A DNA stretch of 64,000 nt. Origin: Rhizobium lentis (GTDB taxonomy: Bacteria > Pseudomonadota > Alphaproteobacteria > Rhizobiales > Rhizobiaceae). The first letter of the stretch is position 1. Every line of letters begins with the position of its first letter. The stretch spans positions 248,001 through 312,000 of the forward strand of contig NZ_JACHBD010000008.1 in NCBI RefSeq assembly GCF_014200175.1, read 5' to 3'. Below the pieces are notes generated by a model. It did no database searches. It was not told the origin of the DNA and worked only from the letters and a program-made list of their open reading frames with translations. The translations under genes were made by a program, and so were the position numbers. Below, in pieces: positions 7,383 through 16,047 of the stretch.

Positions 7383-9986
7383 ATGTCGGGTCACGGCAAT
7401 TTGGAAGAGATGGAAGCGACGGACGGGTTTTCTTTTCGCGCGCTTTTCAGGCGGTACAGGACGCCACTGACGGCAGCCGCGACACTCGTTGTCTTCTGTC
7501 TCGTCGGCTACGCGATCATGCAGCTCACCAACGAGGTTCGGTATGATGATGTCGTCGGTGCGCTGGCGGCGACCAGGCCGAGCGCGATCCTGCTTGCGCT
7601 GTTCTTCACCGCGCTCAGCTTCCTATCCCTGGTCTTTTATGATCTCAACGCCATCGAGTACATCGGCAAGAAGTTGCCGTTCCCGCATGTGGCGCTGACG
7701 GCCTTCAGTGCGTACGCCGTCGGCAATACCGCCGGTTTCGGCGCCCTTTCGGGCGGCGCGATCCGTTACCGCGCCTATACACGCCTCGGTCTCTCGCCGG
7801 AAGATATCGGCCGGATCATCGCCTTCGTTACCCTGTCCTTCGGTCTTGGGCTTGCAGGGGTCGCGGCGATCGCCCTCATTATCATCGCCAGCGAGATCGG
7901 GCCGCTGATCGGTGTCAGCGCGTTCCTTCTTCGGCTGATTGCCGGCTCGATCATTGCCATTCTCGGGGCTGTCATGATCATCGGCCGCGAAGGCCGCGTG
8001 CTCGACCTCGGTGCGGTGGCGATCCGCTTGCCGGATTCACGCACTTGGTCGCGTCAATTCCTGGTCACGGCCTTCGATATCGCCGCCTCGGCCTCGGTGC
8101 TCTATGTGCTCTTGCCGCAGACAGCGATCGGCTGGCCGGCCTTCCTGGCCGTCTATGCGATCGCCGTCGGTCTCGGCGTGCTCAGCCACGTTCCAGCCGG
8201 GCTCGGCGTGTTCGAGACCGTGATTATCGCCTCGCTCGGCAGCGCGGTGAATATCGATGCGGTGCTCGGATCGCTGGTGCTCTACCGGCTGATCTATCAT
8301 GTGTTGCCGCTGTTGATCGCCGTGCTCGCGGTCTCCGCGACGGAGCTGCGTCGTTTTGTCGATCACCCGGCCGCCTCCAGCGTCCGGCGCATCGGCGGAC
8401 GGCTGATGCCGCAGCTGCTGTCGACCTTGGCGCTGCTGCTCGGTGTCATGCTGGTGTTTTCGAGCGTCACACCGACGCCGGATCAGAATCTGGAATTTCT
8501 GTCCAACTATCTGCCGCTGCCGATGGTCGAAGGCGCGCACTTCCTCTCCAGCCTGCTCGGATTGGCGCTGGTGGTCGCCGCGCGCGGCCTTGGTCAGAGG
8601 CTAGACGGCGCTTGGTGGGTGGCGGTGTTCTCAGCCGTTGCGGCATTGACCTTGTCGCTGTTGAAGGCGATTGCGCTGGTCGAAGCTGCTTTTCTCGCCT
8701 TCCTCATCTTCGGGCTCTTCGTCAGCCGCCGGCTCTTTACCCGCCATGCGTCGCTGCTCAACCAGGCAATGACCGCATCCTGGTTAACGGCGATCGCCGT
8801 CATCGTCGTTGGCGCCGTCGTCATCCTGCTCTTCGTCTACCGCGATGTCGAATACAGCAACCAGCTCTGGTGGCAGTTCGAATTCACCGCCGAAGCGCCG
8901 CGCGGCTTACGCGCGGTGCTCGGTATCACCATCATCTCCTCGGCGATTGCCATTTTCAGCCTGCTCCGGCCGGCGGCCTTCCGGCCGGAGCCGGCGACGG
9001 AGGAGGCGCTGGCGCGCGCCGTCGACATCGTCAGAAAGCAGGGCAATGCCGACGCCAATCTGGTGCGGATGGGCGACAAGAGCATCATGTTTTCAGAGAA
9101 AAGCGATGCCTTCATCATGTACGGCCGGCAGGGCCGCTCGTGGATCGCGCTCTTCGATCCGGTTGGCGATCATCGCGCCGTGCAGGAACTCGTCTGGCGC
9201 TTCGTCGAGGCGGCGCGGGCGGCGGGCTGCCGCGCCGTTTTTTACCAGATCTCGCCGGCCTTGCTTTCCCATTGCGCCGATGCCGGCCTGCGCGCCTTCA
9301 AGCTCGGCGAACTGGCGGTGGCCGATCTCAGGACCTTCGAGATGAAGGGCGGCAAATGGGCGAATCTCCGGCAGACGGCAAGCCGGGCGCAGCGCGACGG
9401 GTTGGAATTCGCCGTTATCGAACCGCAGGATGTGCCCGTGGTCATCGATGATCTCGCCGCGGTTTCCTCGGCCTGGCTCGAGCACCACAACGCCAAGGAA
9501 AAGGGTTTTTCGCTCGGCGCCTTCGATCCCGATTATGTCTCCTCTCAACCGGTCGGTATTCTGAAGAAGGACGGCAAGATCGTTGCCTTTGCCAATATCC
9601 TCGTCACCGAATCCCGGGAGGAGGGCACGATCGATCTCATGCGCTTCTCGCCGGATGCGCCGAAGGGCTCGATGGACTTTCTGTTCGTGCAGATCATGGA
9701 ATATCTGCGAGGTCAGGGTTTCACCCACTTCAATCTCGGCATGGCACCTCTTTCCGGCATGTCGAAACGCGAGGCGGCACCGGTCTGGGACCGCATCGGC
9801 AGCACCGTCTTCGAGCACGGCGAGCGCTTCTATAACTTCAAAGGCCTTCGGGCATTCAAATCCAAGTTTCATCCGCACTGGCAACCGCGCTATCTTGCGG
9901 TCTCCGGAGGGGGCAATCCGATGATCGCGTTGATGGACGCGACGTTGCTGATTGGGGGCGGGTTGAAAGGGGTAGTGAGAAAATGA
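7383..9986 (+). CDS. lpiA: Lysyl-phosphatidylglycerol synthase/flippase LpiA (MprF)
   Basis: 867 residues. Transfers lysine from Lys-tRNA to phosphatidylglycerol and flips the product outward, reducing negative surface charge against acid and cationic peptides. The N-terminal two thirds is an array of about 14 membrane helices, with the flippase part including NTAGFGALSGGAIRYRAY. The C-terminal 320 residues form the cytosolic DUF2156 synthase, with MGDKSIMFSEKSDAFIMYG, GTIDLMRFSPDAP and FNLGMAPLSGM. The gene overlaps acvB by four bases (ATGA). In Rhizobium this pair is known as a low-pH-inducible operon. The ATG at 7383 was chosen over an upstream TTG at 7368. Confidence 0.92.
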   Translation: MSGHGNLEEMEATDGFSFRALFRRYRTPLTAAATLVVFCLVGYAIMQLTNEVRYDDVVGALAATRPSAILLALFFTALSFLSLVFYDLNAIEYIGKKLPFPHVALTAFSAYAVGNTAGFGALSGGAIRYRAYTRLGLSPEDIGRIIAFVTLSFGLGLAGVAAIALIIIASEIGPLIGVSAFLLRLIAGSIIAILGAVMIIGREGRVLDLGAVAIRLPDSRTWSRQFLVTAFDIAASASVLYVLLPQTAIGWPAFLAVYAIAVGLGVLSHVPAGLGVFETVIIASLGSAVNIDAVLGSLVLYRLIYHVLPLLIAVLAVSATELRRFVDHPAASSVRRIGGRLMPQLLSTLALLLGVMLVFSSVTPTPDQNLEFLSNYLPLPMVEGAHFLSSLLGLALVVAARGLGQRLDGAWWVAVFSAVAALTLSLLKAIALVEAAFLAFLIFGLFVSRRLFTRHASLLNQAMTASWLTAIAVIVVGAVVILLFVYRDVEYSNQLWWQFEFTAEAPRGLRAVLGITIISSAIAIFSLLRPAAFRPEPATEEALARAVDIVRKQGNADANLVRMGDKSIMFSEKSDAFIMYGRQGRSWIALFDPVGDHRAVQELVWRFVEAARAAGCRAVFYQISPALLSHCADAGLRAFKLGELAVADLRTFEMKGGKWANLRQTASRAQRDGLEFAVIEPQDVPVVIDDLAAVSSAWLEHHNAKEKGFSLGAFDPDYVSSQPVGILKKDGKIVAFANILVTESREEGTIDLMRFSPDAPKGSMDFLFVQIMEYLRGQGFTHFNLGMAPLSGMSKREAAPVWDRIGSTVFEHGERFYNFKGLRAFKSKFHPHWQPRYLAVSGGGNPMIALMDATLLIGGGLKGVVRK

Positions 9987-11365
9987 TCAGGACAATCCTT
10001 CTTGCCACGGCATGCGCCTGCATGCTCGCGGCCGCACCGGCTGATGCCGCCGAGGAAACCACGCAGAGCTTCGAAAGCGGGCTCATCCCGTCGCCCCACA
10101 TCTTCCTGCCGGAAGGGGAGGTTAAGGGCACGGTGATGCTGATCTCGGATGCCGCCGGCTGGGGCGACTATGAGAAGGCGGAGGCCGACAGACTGGTTTC
10201 CGAAGGCGCCGTCGTCATCGGTGTCGACTTTCCTTCCTATATCCAGGCGCTTGACCGCTACGATGTCAGCCTCAATGACGGCTGCCTCTACATGGTCTCG
10301 GATATCGAATCTCTGAGCCAGCAGGTGCAGCGTGCGACAGGCAACAACGCCTATCATCTGCCGATTGTCGCCGGGATCGGCGAGGGCGGGGCCTTGGCAC
10401 TGGCGATTGCCGCGCAGACACCGGATGCGACGATCGGTCAGACGCTTGCCGTCGATCCGAAGGCCGGCATCCCGCTGACCAAGGAACTTTGCACGCCGGC
10501 TTCGAAGAAGGCCGTCGGCGCACGCATGGTCTACGGTCTGAGTGACGGCCCGCTGCCGGACCCCGTTATATCGGTCTTCACGACCAACGCTGACAAGGAT
10601 GGCAGGGCGCATGCCGAAGCGCTGAAGAAAGTCCATTCCGCGATCGAGATCCGCGATTCCACCGACGACGCGCAGACGGTCTTTGCCGATACGCTCGATG
10701 ACCTCGTCACCGCCTCGGGCGCCTTCGGCAATCCGCTCGGCTTGCCGCTGGCGATCCTCGAGGCCACCCCCACCCTCGATACGATGGCGGTGATCTATTC
10801 CGGCGACGGAGGCTGGCGAGACATCGACAAGGAAGTCGGCGGCACCCTGCAGAAGGAAGGTATTCCCGTCGTCGGTGTCGATTCGCTTCATTATTTCTGG
10901 TCGGAGCGCAAGCCGGAGGAGACCGCCGGCGATCTTTCGAAGATCATCGATTTCTACCGCAAACAGTGGAAGGTGAAGCATGTGCTGCTCGTCGGTTATT
11001 CCTTCGGCGCCGACGTCGTGCCCGCGACCTATCAGCTGCTGAAACCGGCCGAGAAGTCCGCGGTGGCGCAATTGTCGCTGCTGTCGCTCTCCCACCAAGT
11101 CGACTACGTCATCTCCGTTCTCGGTTGGCTGGGCCAGAAGACGGAAGGGGCGGGAGGCGATCCGGTCGCCGATCTGAAGAACGTCGATCCCAAACTCGTG
11201 CAATGCGTCTACGGCAAGGACGATGACGACGACGTCGCCTGTCCGGCGCTGAAGGATAGCGGCGCCGAGGTCATCGAGCTGCCCGGCGATCATCACTTCG
11301 ATGAGAATTACGACCTTCTCACCAAGACGATCATCGACGGACTGAAGAAGCGGCTGCAAGATTAG
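9983..11365 (+). CDS. acvB: AcvB/VirJ-family periplasmic lysyl-PG hydrolase
   Basis: 460 residues with a Sec signal peptide (IRTILLATACACMLAAAPADA). The protein has two alpha/beta-hydrolase-like halves; the second holds the nucleophile elbow GYSFGADV near residue 340 and a late GDHHFDEN containing the probable catalytic His. The family cleaves lysyl-phosphatidylglycerol in the periplasm and is needed for virulence in Agrobacterium. Translational coupling to lpiA (ATGA overlap) puts the lipid-making and lipid-breaking steps under one control. Confidence 0.88.
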   Translation: MIRTILLATACACMLAAAPADAAEETTQSFESGLIPSPHIFLPEGEVKGTVMLISDAAGWGDYEKAEADRLVSEGAVVIGVDFPSYIQALDRYDVSLNDGCLYMVSDIESLSQQVQRATGNNAYHLPIVAGIGEGGALALAIAAQTPDATIGQTLAVDPKAGIPLTKELCTPASKKAVGARMVYGLSDGPLPDPVISVFTTNADKDGRAHAEALKKVHSAIEIRDSTDDAQTVFADTLDDLVTASGAFGNPLGLPLAILEATPTLDTMAVIYSGDGGWRDIDKEVGGTLQKEGIPVVGVDSLHYFWSERKPEETAGDLSKIIDFYRKQWKVKHVLLVGYSFGADVVPATYQLLKPAEKSAVAQLSLLSLSHQVDYVISVLGWLGQKTEGAGGDPVADLKNVDPKLVQCVYGKDDDDDVACPALKDSGAEVIELPGDHHFDENYDLLTKTIIDGLKKRLQD

Positions 11366-11380
11366 AGCAGCATCGTGCTT

Positions 11381-11580
11381 AGAGCCTTTCCTGGTTAGAG
11401 TTGGGAATCGCCGGACGTACTCGCCGCGGCGAAGCGGTGCGGCCGGTGGGCCGGGCATGTTTCCGCCAGGATCAGAGGCGATCGGCTCGGACGTACCAAG
11501 GGGTATGCCCATCGCCAATCGCCTCTGCCCGACGAAAACCTGCTCCGGCAGAATGCTTCAATCTAACCAGGTAAGGGTCT
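11381..11580. repeat. 200-bp intergenic element with terminal inverted repeats
   Basis: The left end (11381-11399, AGAGCCTTTCCTGGTTAGA) and the right end (11562-11580, TCTAACCAGGTAAGGGTCT) are inverted copies with two differences. No coding capacity is seen. It fills almost the whole space between acvB and the convergent dinB-type gene and ends inside the latter's stop codon (11579-11581). It fits a non-autonomous palindromic repeat of the kind scattered in Rhizobium genomes. Confidence 0.7.
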
Positions 11581-12142
11581 AACGTGCCAGCATCTCCTCG
11601 CTCCAGCCAAGCTCGGCGACGTCCTTGCCCCGAAACCGCGCATCGTCGGCGACGATGAATTCATCGAGTTGCGGCGGAGCGACGCCGGTGCCGGAAAGCA
11701 TCGCGTGCACCTGGCCGCGATGATGGGTCTGGTGCTGGAAGAGATGGGCGAGCACGTCGTCCATGCGCTCCTCCTGAATGCGGTCGCCGCGATGGAGCCT
11801 GACGGTCGAGACCAGCCCCTCCGGGCTCAGGGCCTCACAGAGCGCCGTCAGGCGGAGGTCGACCGCCGCCTGCGCTGCGCTCAGCGATGCTATGTCGTCG
11901 AAGGGTTCTTCGATCTCGAAGGCCTGGTAGCCAAGCATGCCGCCTTCCATGCCATCGACATAGAACCAGTCGACCGTGATGATGTGGTTCAAGGTTTCCT
12001 TGATCGAGGGGAAGAAGCCCGTGCGCGGCGCTTCGAATTCGCCAGGTTTCAAGGCTGCGCAAGCGCGCAACAGACGGTGGTTGGCAAGGGCGTTGTTATA
12101 GGCAAGTTTGCGAAAGACCCTGACGGGATCGACGGTCGACAT
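11579..12142 (-). CDS. DinB/YfiT-family metalloprotein
   Basis: 187 residues, a four-helix-bundle family with a three-His metal site. Candidate ligands are H in KETLNHIITVDW (helix 2) and the cluster LFQHQTHHRGQVHAML (helix 4). Members act as thiol-dependent transferases or remain uncharacterised; the substrate here is unknown. I chose the ATG at 12142, preceded by GGAAAGCCGCCG; an upstream start would add six residues. It is last in the run ruvC-ruvB-phosphoesterase-Nudix-dinB on the minus strand. Confidence 0.8.
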   Translation of the reverse strand: MSTVDPVRVFRKLAYNNALANHRLLRACAALKPGEFEAPRTGFFPSIKETLNHIITVDWFYVDGMEGGMLGYQAFEIEEPFDDIASLSAAQAAVDLRLTALCEALSPEGLVSTVRLHRGDRIQEERMDDVLAHLFQHQTHHRGQVHAMLSGTGVAPPQLDEFIVADDARFRGKDVAELGWSEEMLAR

Positions 12143-12180
12143 CGGCGGCTTTCCTCTCAAGCGCTTGCGGAATGTTTGCG

Positions 12181-12687
12181 TCAGTCATCGAGATTGCCGT
12201 CGCGCCAGACGAGATGACGCGGTGCTGCCGGCAGGTTCTCGATTTCTTGGGCAATGAAATAGGGCGGGATGTCGAGCGCGGTCAGGGCTGTGCGCGTCGC
12301 GGCAACCCATTTGAATTCGAGATGGTTGTCGCCGTCTTCGACGCGATGGACGATCTCATGCGGCCGAAAGGGAAATTCCGGTGGGATTTCCATCAGATAA
12401 TAGAAGCCGAGTTCATGCCAGTCGCGCTGTTCGTAGTGGAAAAAATTCTCGACGGTCCAGAGGAGGCGCGAGACTGTGACGTTGAGGCCGAGTTCCTCCA
12501 TCATCTCCCGTTTCAGCGTTCCTTCCGAGGTCTCGCCGATCTCCGCCGTTCCCCCAGGAAAGGTCCAGAAGGGCTCGTGCACGGCGCGATGAACGAGCAC
12601 ATGGCCATCGCGAAAGGCGAGGCCGGCGATGCGATGGTTGAAACGTTGAGCGCCCACAGTCAGGCGGATGTGGGTGCGCTTGCTCAT
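12181..12687 (-). CDS. Nudix hydrolase
   Basis: 168 residues. The Nudix box is complete: GGTAEIGETS followed by LKREMMEELGLN (residues 45-67), matching Gx5Ex7REUxEExGU. The family cleaves nucleoside diphosphates linked to another moiety; this substrate is unknown. It lies seven bases after the phosphoesterase gene and is probably cotranscribed with the ruv operon. Confidence 0.88.
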   Translation of the reverse strand: MSKRTHIRLTVGAQRFNHRIAGLAFRDGHVLVHRAVHEPFWTFPGGTAEIGETSEGTLKREMMEELGLNVTVSRLLWTVENFFHYEQRDWHELGFYYLMEIPPEFPFRPHEIVHRVEDGDNHLEFKWVAATRTALTALDIPPYFIAQEIENLPAAPRHLVWRDGNLDD

Positions 12688-12694
12688 GTCATTC

Positions 12695-13597
12695 TTATCC
12701 GAGATCGATTACGACGATTTCCGGCGGCACACCGAAGCGGACCGGCGCGATGGAGCAGCCGAGGCCGCCGGACACGATGATATTGCGCCCCTCCTCGACG
12801 ATATGGCCATAGGCGTAGCGATTGCCGTAACGCGAGGGAACGATCGGCGAACGGCCGAGGAAACGGATCTGCCCGCCATGGGTGTGGCCGGACAGCGTCA
12901 GCGAGACGCGCTCGGGCACGCGCGGGAAGATATCGGGCTCATGAGCAAGCAGGATGACGGGCGCATCGTCGGTCACCTGCGCCATCGTGCCGTCGAGGTC
13001 GTCGAGGCCAAGCATGCGTGTGCGCCCCCATTTCCTGCCGGGCAGCAGCGCCAGCTGGTCTTCGAGGCCCGCGAACCAGAAGCCGCGGCCGTCCTTTTCG
13101 AGCCGAACGGCGCGATTGCCGTAGACCGGGATGCCGACGTCGGCAAGCGCCCGGTGTCCGAATGTTTCCATCCCGCCGTTCTTCTGGGCAGTCCTGTCCT
13201 CCCACCAGTCATGATTGCCCATGATCGCATGGACGCCGAGAGGGGCCTGCAGAGTGGCCAGCGCCTTCGACCACTGGCTCGAATGCACGTATTGCGTCAC
13301 CATATTCATGCCCGAGGCGTAATCGCCGAGCAGGACGGTGACGTCGCCTTCGAGTTCATTCGCCCTGTGGCAGATCGCTGTGATGCGGTTTGCCGACATC
13401 CAGGGTTCGCAAGCATGAATATCGGCGAGCGCGACGACGCGGAGCTTCAGTCTCGGCGTCCATCCCGGCGGCGTCAGCCGGTAACGAGCGATGCCGAGCC
13501 GCGCCAGCGGTTCATAGGCGAAGGCGTAACCACCAAGCGACATGACGCCTGCGATCCCGCCGCCGACAAGCTTGAAAAATCCGCGGCGGGTGATCAC
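12695..13597 (-). CDS. Exported metallophosphoesterase (YkuE-like)
   Basis: 300 residues. The N terminus has a twin-arginine signal (TRRGFFKLVGGG, then a hydrophobic stretch). The calcineurin-type metal motifs are in order: DIHACE (near 60), GDYASG, GNHDWW (near 125), HEPDIF and GHTHGGQ (near 238). YkuE-type enzymes act on phospholipid or other phosphoesters at the outer face of the membrane. The start is a GTG at 13597 immediately after the ruvB stop codon (TGAGTG), so translation is coupled to ruvB. Confidence 0.85.
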   Translation of the reverse strand: MITRRGFFKLVGGGIAGVMSLGGYAFAYEPLARLGIARYRLTPPGWTPRLKLRVVALADIHACEPWMSANRITAICHRANELEGDVTVLLGDYASGMNMVTQYVHSSQWSKALATLQAPLGVHAIMGNHDWWEDRTAQKNGGMETFGHRALADVGIPVYGNRAVRLEKDGRGFWFAGLEDQLALLPGRKWGRTRMLGLDDLDGTMAQVTDDAPVILLAHEPDIFPRVPERVSLTLSGHTHGGQIRFLGRSPIVPSRYGNRYAYGHIVEEGRNIIVSGGLGCSIAPVRFGVPPEIVVIDLG

Positions 13598-14638
13598 TCA
13601 GTCGTCCTCCTGGAACAGCCGGAACTGCGCAGCCTCCATGTCCTTGGGCGGTTGCATTCCGAGATGTTTCCACGCGATTGCGGTCAGAACACGGCCGCGC
13701 GGCGTGCGCTGAATGAAACCCTGCTGGATCATGTAAGGCTCGATGATGTCCTCGATTGCGTCGCGCGGTTCCGACAGGCCGGCGGCGATGGTTTCGATAC
13801 CGACCGGGCCGCCGCCGAAATTGACGGCGATCATGTTGAGGTAACGCTTGTCGAGCTGATCGAAGCCGACATTGTCGACGAGCAAGCGGGTCAGCGCCTC
13901 GTCGGCGATCTCGCGGGTGACGGCTTCCGCCCTTGCCACCTCGGCGAAATCGCGCACGCGCCGCAGCAGCCGGCCGGCGATGCGTGGCGTGCCGCGGGCG
14001 CGTCTGGCGATCTCGCGCGCACCTTCTTCGGTCATCGGCAGGTTCATCAGCCGCGCGCCGCGGCGCACGATCAGTTCTAGCTCCTCGACGGTATAGAAGC
14101 TCAGGCGCACCGGGATGCCGAAGCGGTCGCGCAACGGCGTCGTCAGCAGGCCGAGGCGGGTGGTCGCCGCCACCAGGGTGAATTTCGACAGATCGATTTT
14201 CACCGAGCGGGCGGCAGGGCCCTCACCGATGATGAGGTCCAATTGGAAATCTTCCATGGCCGGATAAAGGATTTCCTCCACCGCCGGATTGAGGCGATGG
14301 ATTTCGTCGATGAAGAGCACATCGCGCTCCTCGAGATTGGTGAGCAGTGCGGCGAGATCGCCGGCCTTGGCGATGACAGGACCTGACGTCGAGCGGAAAT
14401 TGACGCCGAGTTCCTTCGCCATGATCTGCGCGAGCGTCGTCTTGCCGAGACCGGGCGGACCGACGAAAAGCACATGGTCCAGCGCCTCGCCGCGGTTCTT
14501 CGCAGCCTCGATGAAGACCTTGAGATTGGCGCGCGCTTCCGCCTGACCGGTGAATTCGTCCAGCGATTGCGGGCGCAGGGTAATGTCGAGATCTTCGCCC
14601 CGCTTTTCCGGCGATATCAGGCGGGCGGGTTCGCTCAT
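13598..14638 (-). CDS. ruvB: Holliday junction branch-migration ATPase RuvB
   Basis: 346 residues, full length. RuvB is the hexameric motor that, with RuvA, drives branch migration of Holliday junctions. The sequence shows LRPQSLDEFTGQ, Walker A GPPGLGKTTLAQ (near 60), Walker B LFIDEIHRL, sensor 1 AATTR, the arginine finger region GTPRIAGRLLRRVRDFA and the C-terminal winged helix ending IQRTPRGRVLT. It is transcribed after ruvA with an 82-bp gap holding a weak A/T-flanked hairpin. Confidence 0.97.
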   Translation of the reverse strand: MSEPARLISPEKRGEDLDITLRPQSLDEFTGQAEARANLKVFIEAAKNRGEALDHVLFVGPPGLGKTTLAQIMAKELGVNFRSTSGPVIAKAGDLAALLTNLEERDVLFIDEIHRLNPAVEEILYPAMEDFQLDLIIGEGPAARSVKIDLSKFTLVAATTRLGLLTTPLRDRFGIPVRLSFYTVEELELIVRRGARLMNLPMTEEGAREIARRARGTPRIAGRLLRRVRDFAEVARAEAVTREIADEALTRLLVDNVGFDQLDKRYLNMIAVNFGGGPVGIETIAAGLSEPRDAIEDIIEPYMIQQGFIQRTPRGRVLTAIAWKHLGMQPPKDMEAAQFRLFQEDD

Positions 14639-14720
14639 GCTCTTATTCCGTTTTGAATCCTGTCACAGCAATACACCAAAAAACGGTCGTCTCGATATCC
14701 AACCGTCGTTTTTCCGCGCT

Positions 14721-15335
14721 TCACCGCGCCAACTCCTTCAATCCCAGCCTGATCAGCTTAGCGCTGTCTGCGCCGTCGCCGGCCGTCTTCATCGCCGCCG
14801 CAACTGCATTGGCCGCCTGGTCTCTGCTGTAGCCGAGGTTGGTCAGCGCGGAGACCGCATCGGCGACCGGCGCGGCCGCGACACCTTCGCCGAGTTCCTG
14901 CTTGAGGGCGATATTGATCGCTTCCCCGGCAAAGGCCGGCGCCCGGTTCTTGAGCTCGGTGACGAGGCGCATCGCCACCTTCGGGCCGACGCCCGGCGCG
15001 CGGGAAACGGCGGCGCGGTCCTGCAGTGCAATCGCATTGGCGAGTTCGCCCGGCGTCAAGGTCGAGAGCACGGCAAGCGCGACCTTGGCGCCCACCCCTT
15101 GAACGCTTTGGAGCAGGTTGAACCACTCCCGCTCCAATGCAGTCATGAAGCCGAAGAGCTTCAACTGATCCTCGCGCACATAGGTCTCGATGAACAGCAC
15201 GCAGGCCTCGCCGGCCGAGCCGAGTTTGGACAGAGTGCGGGCCGAGCAGTGGGCGACGTAGCAGACGCCGTGCACATCGACGAGCACATAGTCTTCGCCG
15301 ATCTCGTCTATGGTGCCTTTCAGCTTGCCGATCAT
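14721..15335 (-). CDS. ruvA: Holliday junction DNA-binding protein RuvA
   Basis: 204 residues. Binds the four-way junction as a tetramer and loads RuvB. The N-terminal OB fold begins MIGKLKGTIDEIGEDYVLVDV; two helix-hairpin-helix motifs follow (LQSVQGVGAKVALAVL and RAPGVGPKVAMRLVTEL), and the C-terminal RuvB-binding domain ends with SRDQAANAVAAA and LIRLGLKELA. The ATG at 15335 gives the usual length; the longer frame up to 15380 would run into the toxin gene. It starts 13 bases after the PIN toxin stop. Confidence 0.96.
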   Translation of the reverse strand: MIGKLKGTIDEIGEDYVLVDVHGVCYVAHCSARTLSKLGSAGEACVLFIETYVREDQLKLFGFMTALEREWFNLLQSVQGVGAKVALAVLSTLTPGELANAIALQDRAAVSRAPGVGPKVAMRLVTELKNRAPAFAGEAINIALKQELGEGVAAAPVADAVSALTNLGYSRDQAANAVAAAMKTAGDGADSAKLIRLGLKELAR

Positions 15336-15348
15336 GGGGCGTGGTCTC

Positions 15349-15762
15349 TCAAGGGTGCGTTTCGGGCGTGATAAGTTCAACGGAGGGGAAATAAGATCGG
15401 TATCCGCCGGGGTCGCGGGTCAAAATCTTGTAGCCCCTTATCGCCGCATGGGCGCCGATGAGGAAGTCGGGCAATATCTGTTCGCGCCGTCCGCCGGCGC
15501 GACGGTAAAGCCGGAAGGCTTGAGCTGCGGCGAAGACAGCCGGCCAAGGCAGGTTCTCGCGGCGGAATTCATCCTGCGGAAGCAGTTGCTCGACTTCATC
15601 CATATCGTCGTAGCGAACGGAAAATTCGGAATAGATGATCGGATTTATGAGGACCGGGCCATCTCGGAAGACGTCGAGCATTTTTCGACGAGACCAACCG
15701 TGCCAGTCCGAACCGGCCACAGCCAGATCGACGAGTATGTTTGTATCGACAAGCGTTGCCAT
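15349..15762 (-). CDS. PIN-domain toxin (VapC-like ribonuclease)
   Basis: 137 residues. The PIN acidic residues are present: LVDTNILVDL (D near 6), a central SEF acidic residue (YSEFSVRY) and DFLIGAHAAIRGYKILTRDPGGYRSYFP at the C-terminal end, the typical order for VapC-type RNases, which cleave tRNA or other RNA. The start codon shares one base with the antitoxin stop (TGATG), so the two are translationally coupled. The pair sits between ruvC and ruvA in the same orientation. Confidence 0.87.
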   Translation of the reverse strand: MATLVDTNILVDLAVAGSDWHGWSRRKMLDVFRDGPVLINPIIYSEFSVRYDDMDEVEQLLPQDEFRRENLPWPAVFAAAQAFRLYRRAGGRREQILPDFLIGAHAAIRGYKILTRDPGGYRSYFPSVELITPETHP

Positions 15763-16013
15763 CAGCGATCACGGGTCATCGACATGAGGTCGTCGGCATC
15801 AATCGCCTGATCGCCGGTGCCTTCGAGACGGCGGATCGTCTGCAGGAAACGGTCGAGCCGGCCCCGATCCTCGATCTCCTGCTTGCAGTTCTTCGGCGAG
15901 AGAACCAGCTTGCCGTTCTCGATCGAGAAGATGACCTCGCTGTTGGCCTCGATGCCGGCGAGCTCTCTAAGATCGCGAGGAATGGTGACCTGGCCTTTGG
16001 ATGTGACGCGCAT
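15762..16013 (-). CDS. AbrB/MazE-type antitoxin
   Basis: 83 residues. The N-terminal swapped-hairpin DNA-binding domain reads MRVTSKGQVTIPRDLRELAGI, followed by SEVIFSIENGKLVLSPK, a clear SpoVT/AbrB fold. The C-terminal tail (GRLDRFLQTIRRLEG...DADDLMSMTRDR) is the likely toxin-neutralising peptide. Such antitoxins bind their own promoter, so control may originate in the 30-bp gap after ruvC (which contains AGTAAGAATTATCCTTAC) in addition to read-through. Confidence 0.88.
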   Translation of the reverse strand: MRVTSKGQVTIPRDLRELAGIEANSEVIFSIENGKLVLSPKNCKQEIEDRGRLDRFLQTIRRLEGTGDQAIDADDLMSMTRDR

Positions 16014-16028
16014 CTTGCTGCTCCTTCG

Positions 16029-16047
16029 AAGTAAGAATTATCCTTAC
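16029..16047. promoter_or_regulatory. Candidate antitoxin operator after ruvC
   Basis: GTAAG and CTTAC flank AATTATC, giving GTAAG-AATTATC-CTTAC (16031-16047), an inverted repeat at the ruvC stop codon and 18 bases before the antitoxin start. The position fits autoregulation by the AbrB-type antitoxin; this is inference. Confidence 0.4.

Noticed and set aside
14679..14714. Terminator between ruvA and ruvB
   Set aside because: The ACGGT/ACCGT arms are too short and weak; ruvA and ruvB are almost certainly cotranscribed.
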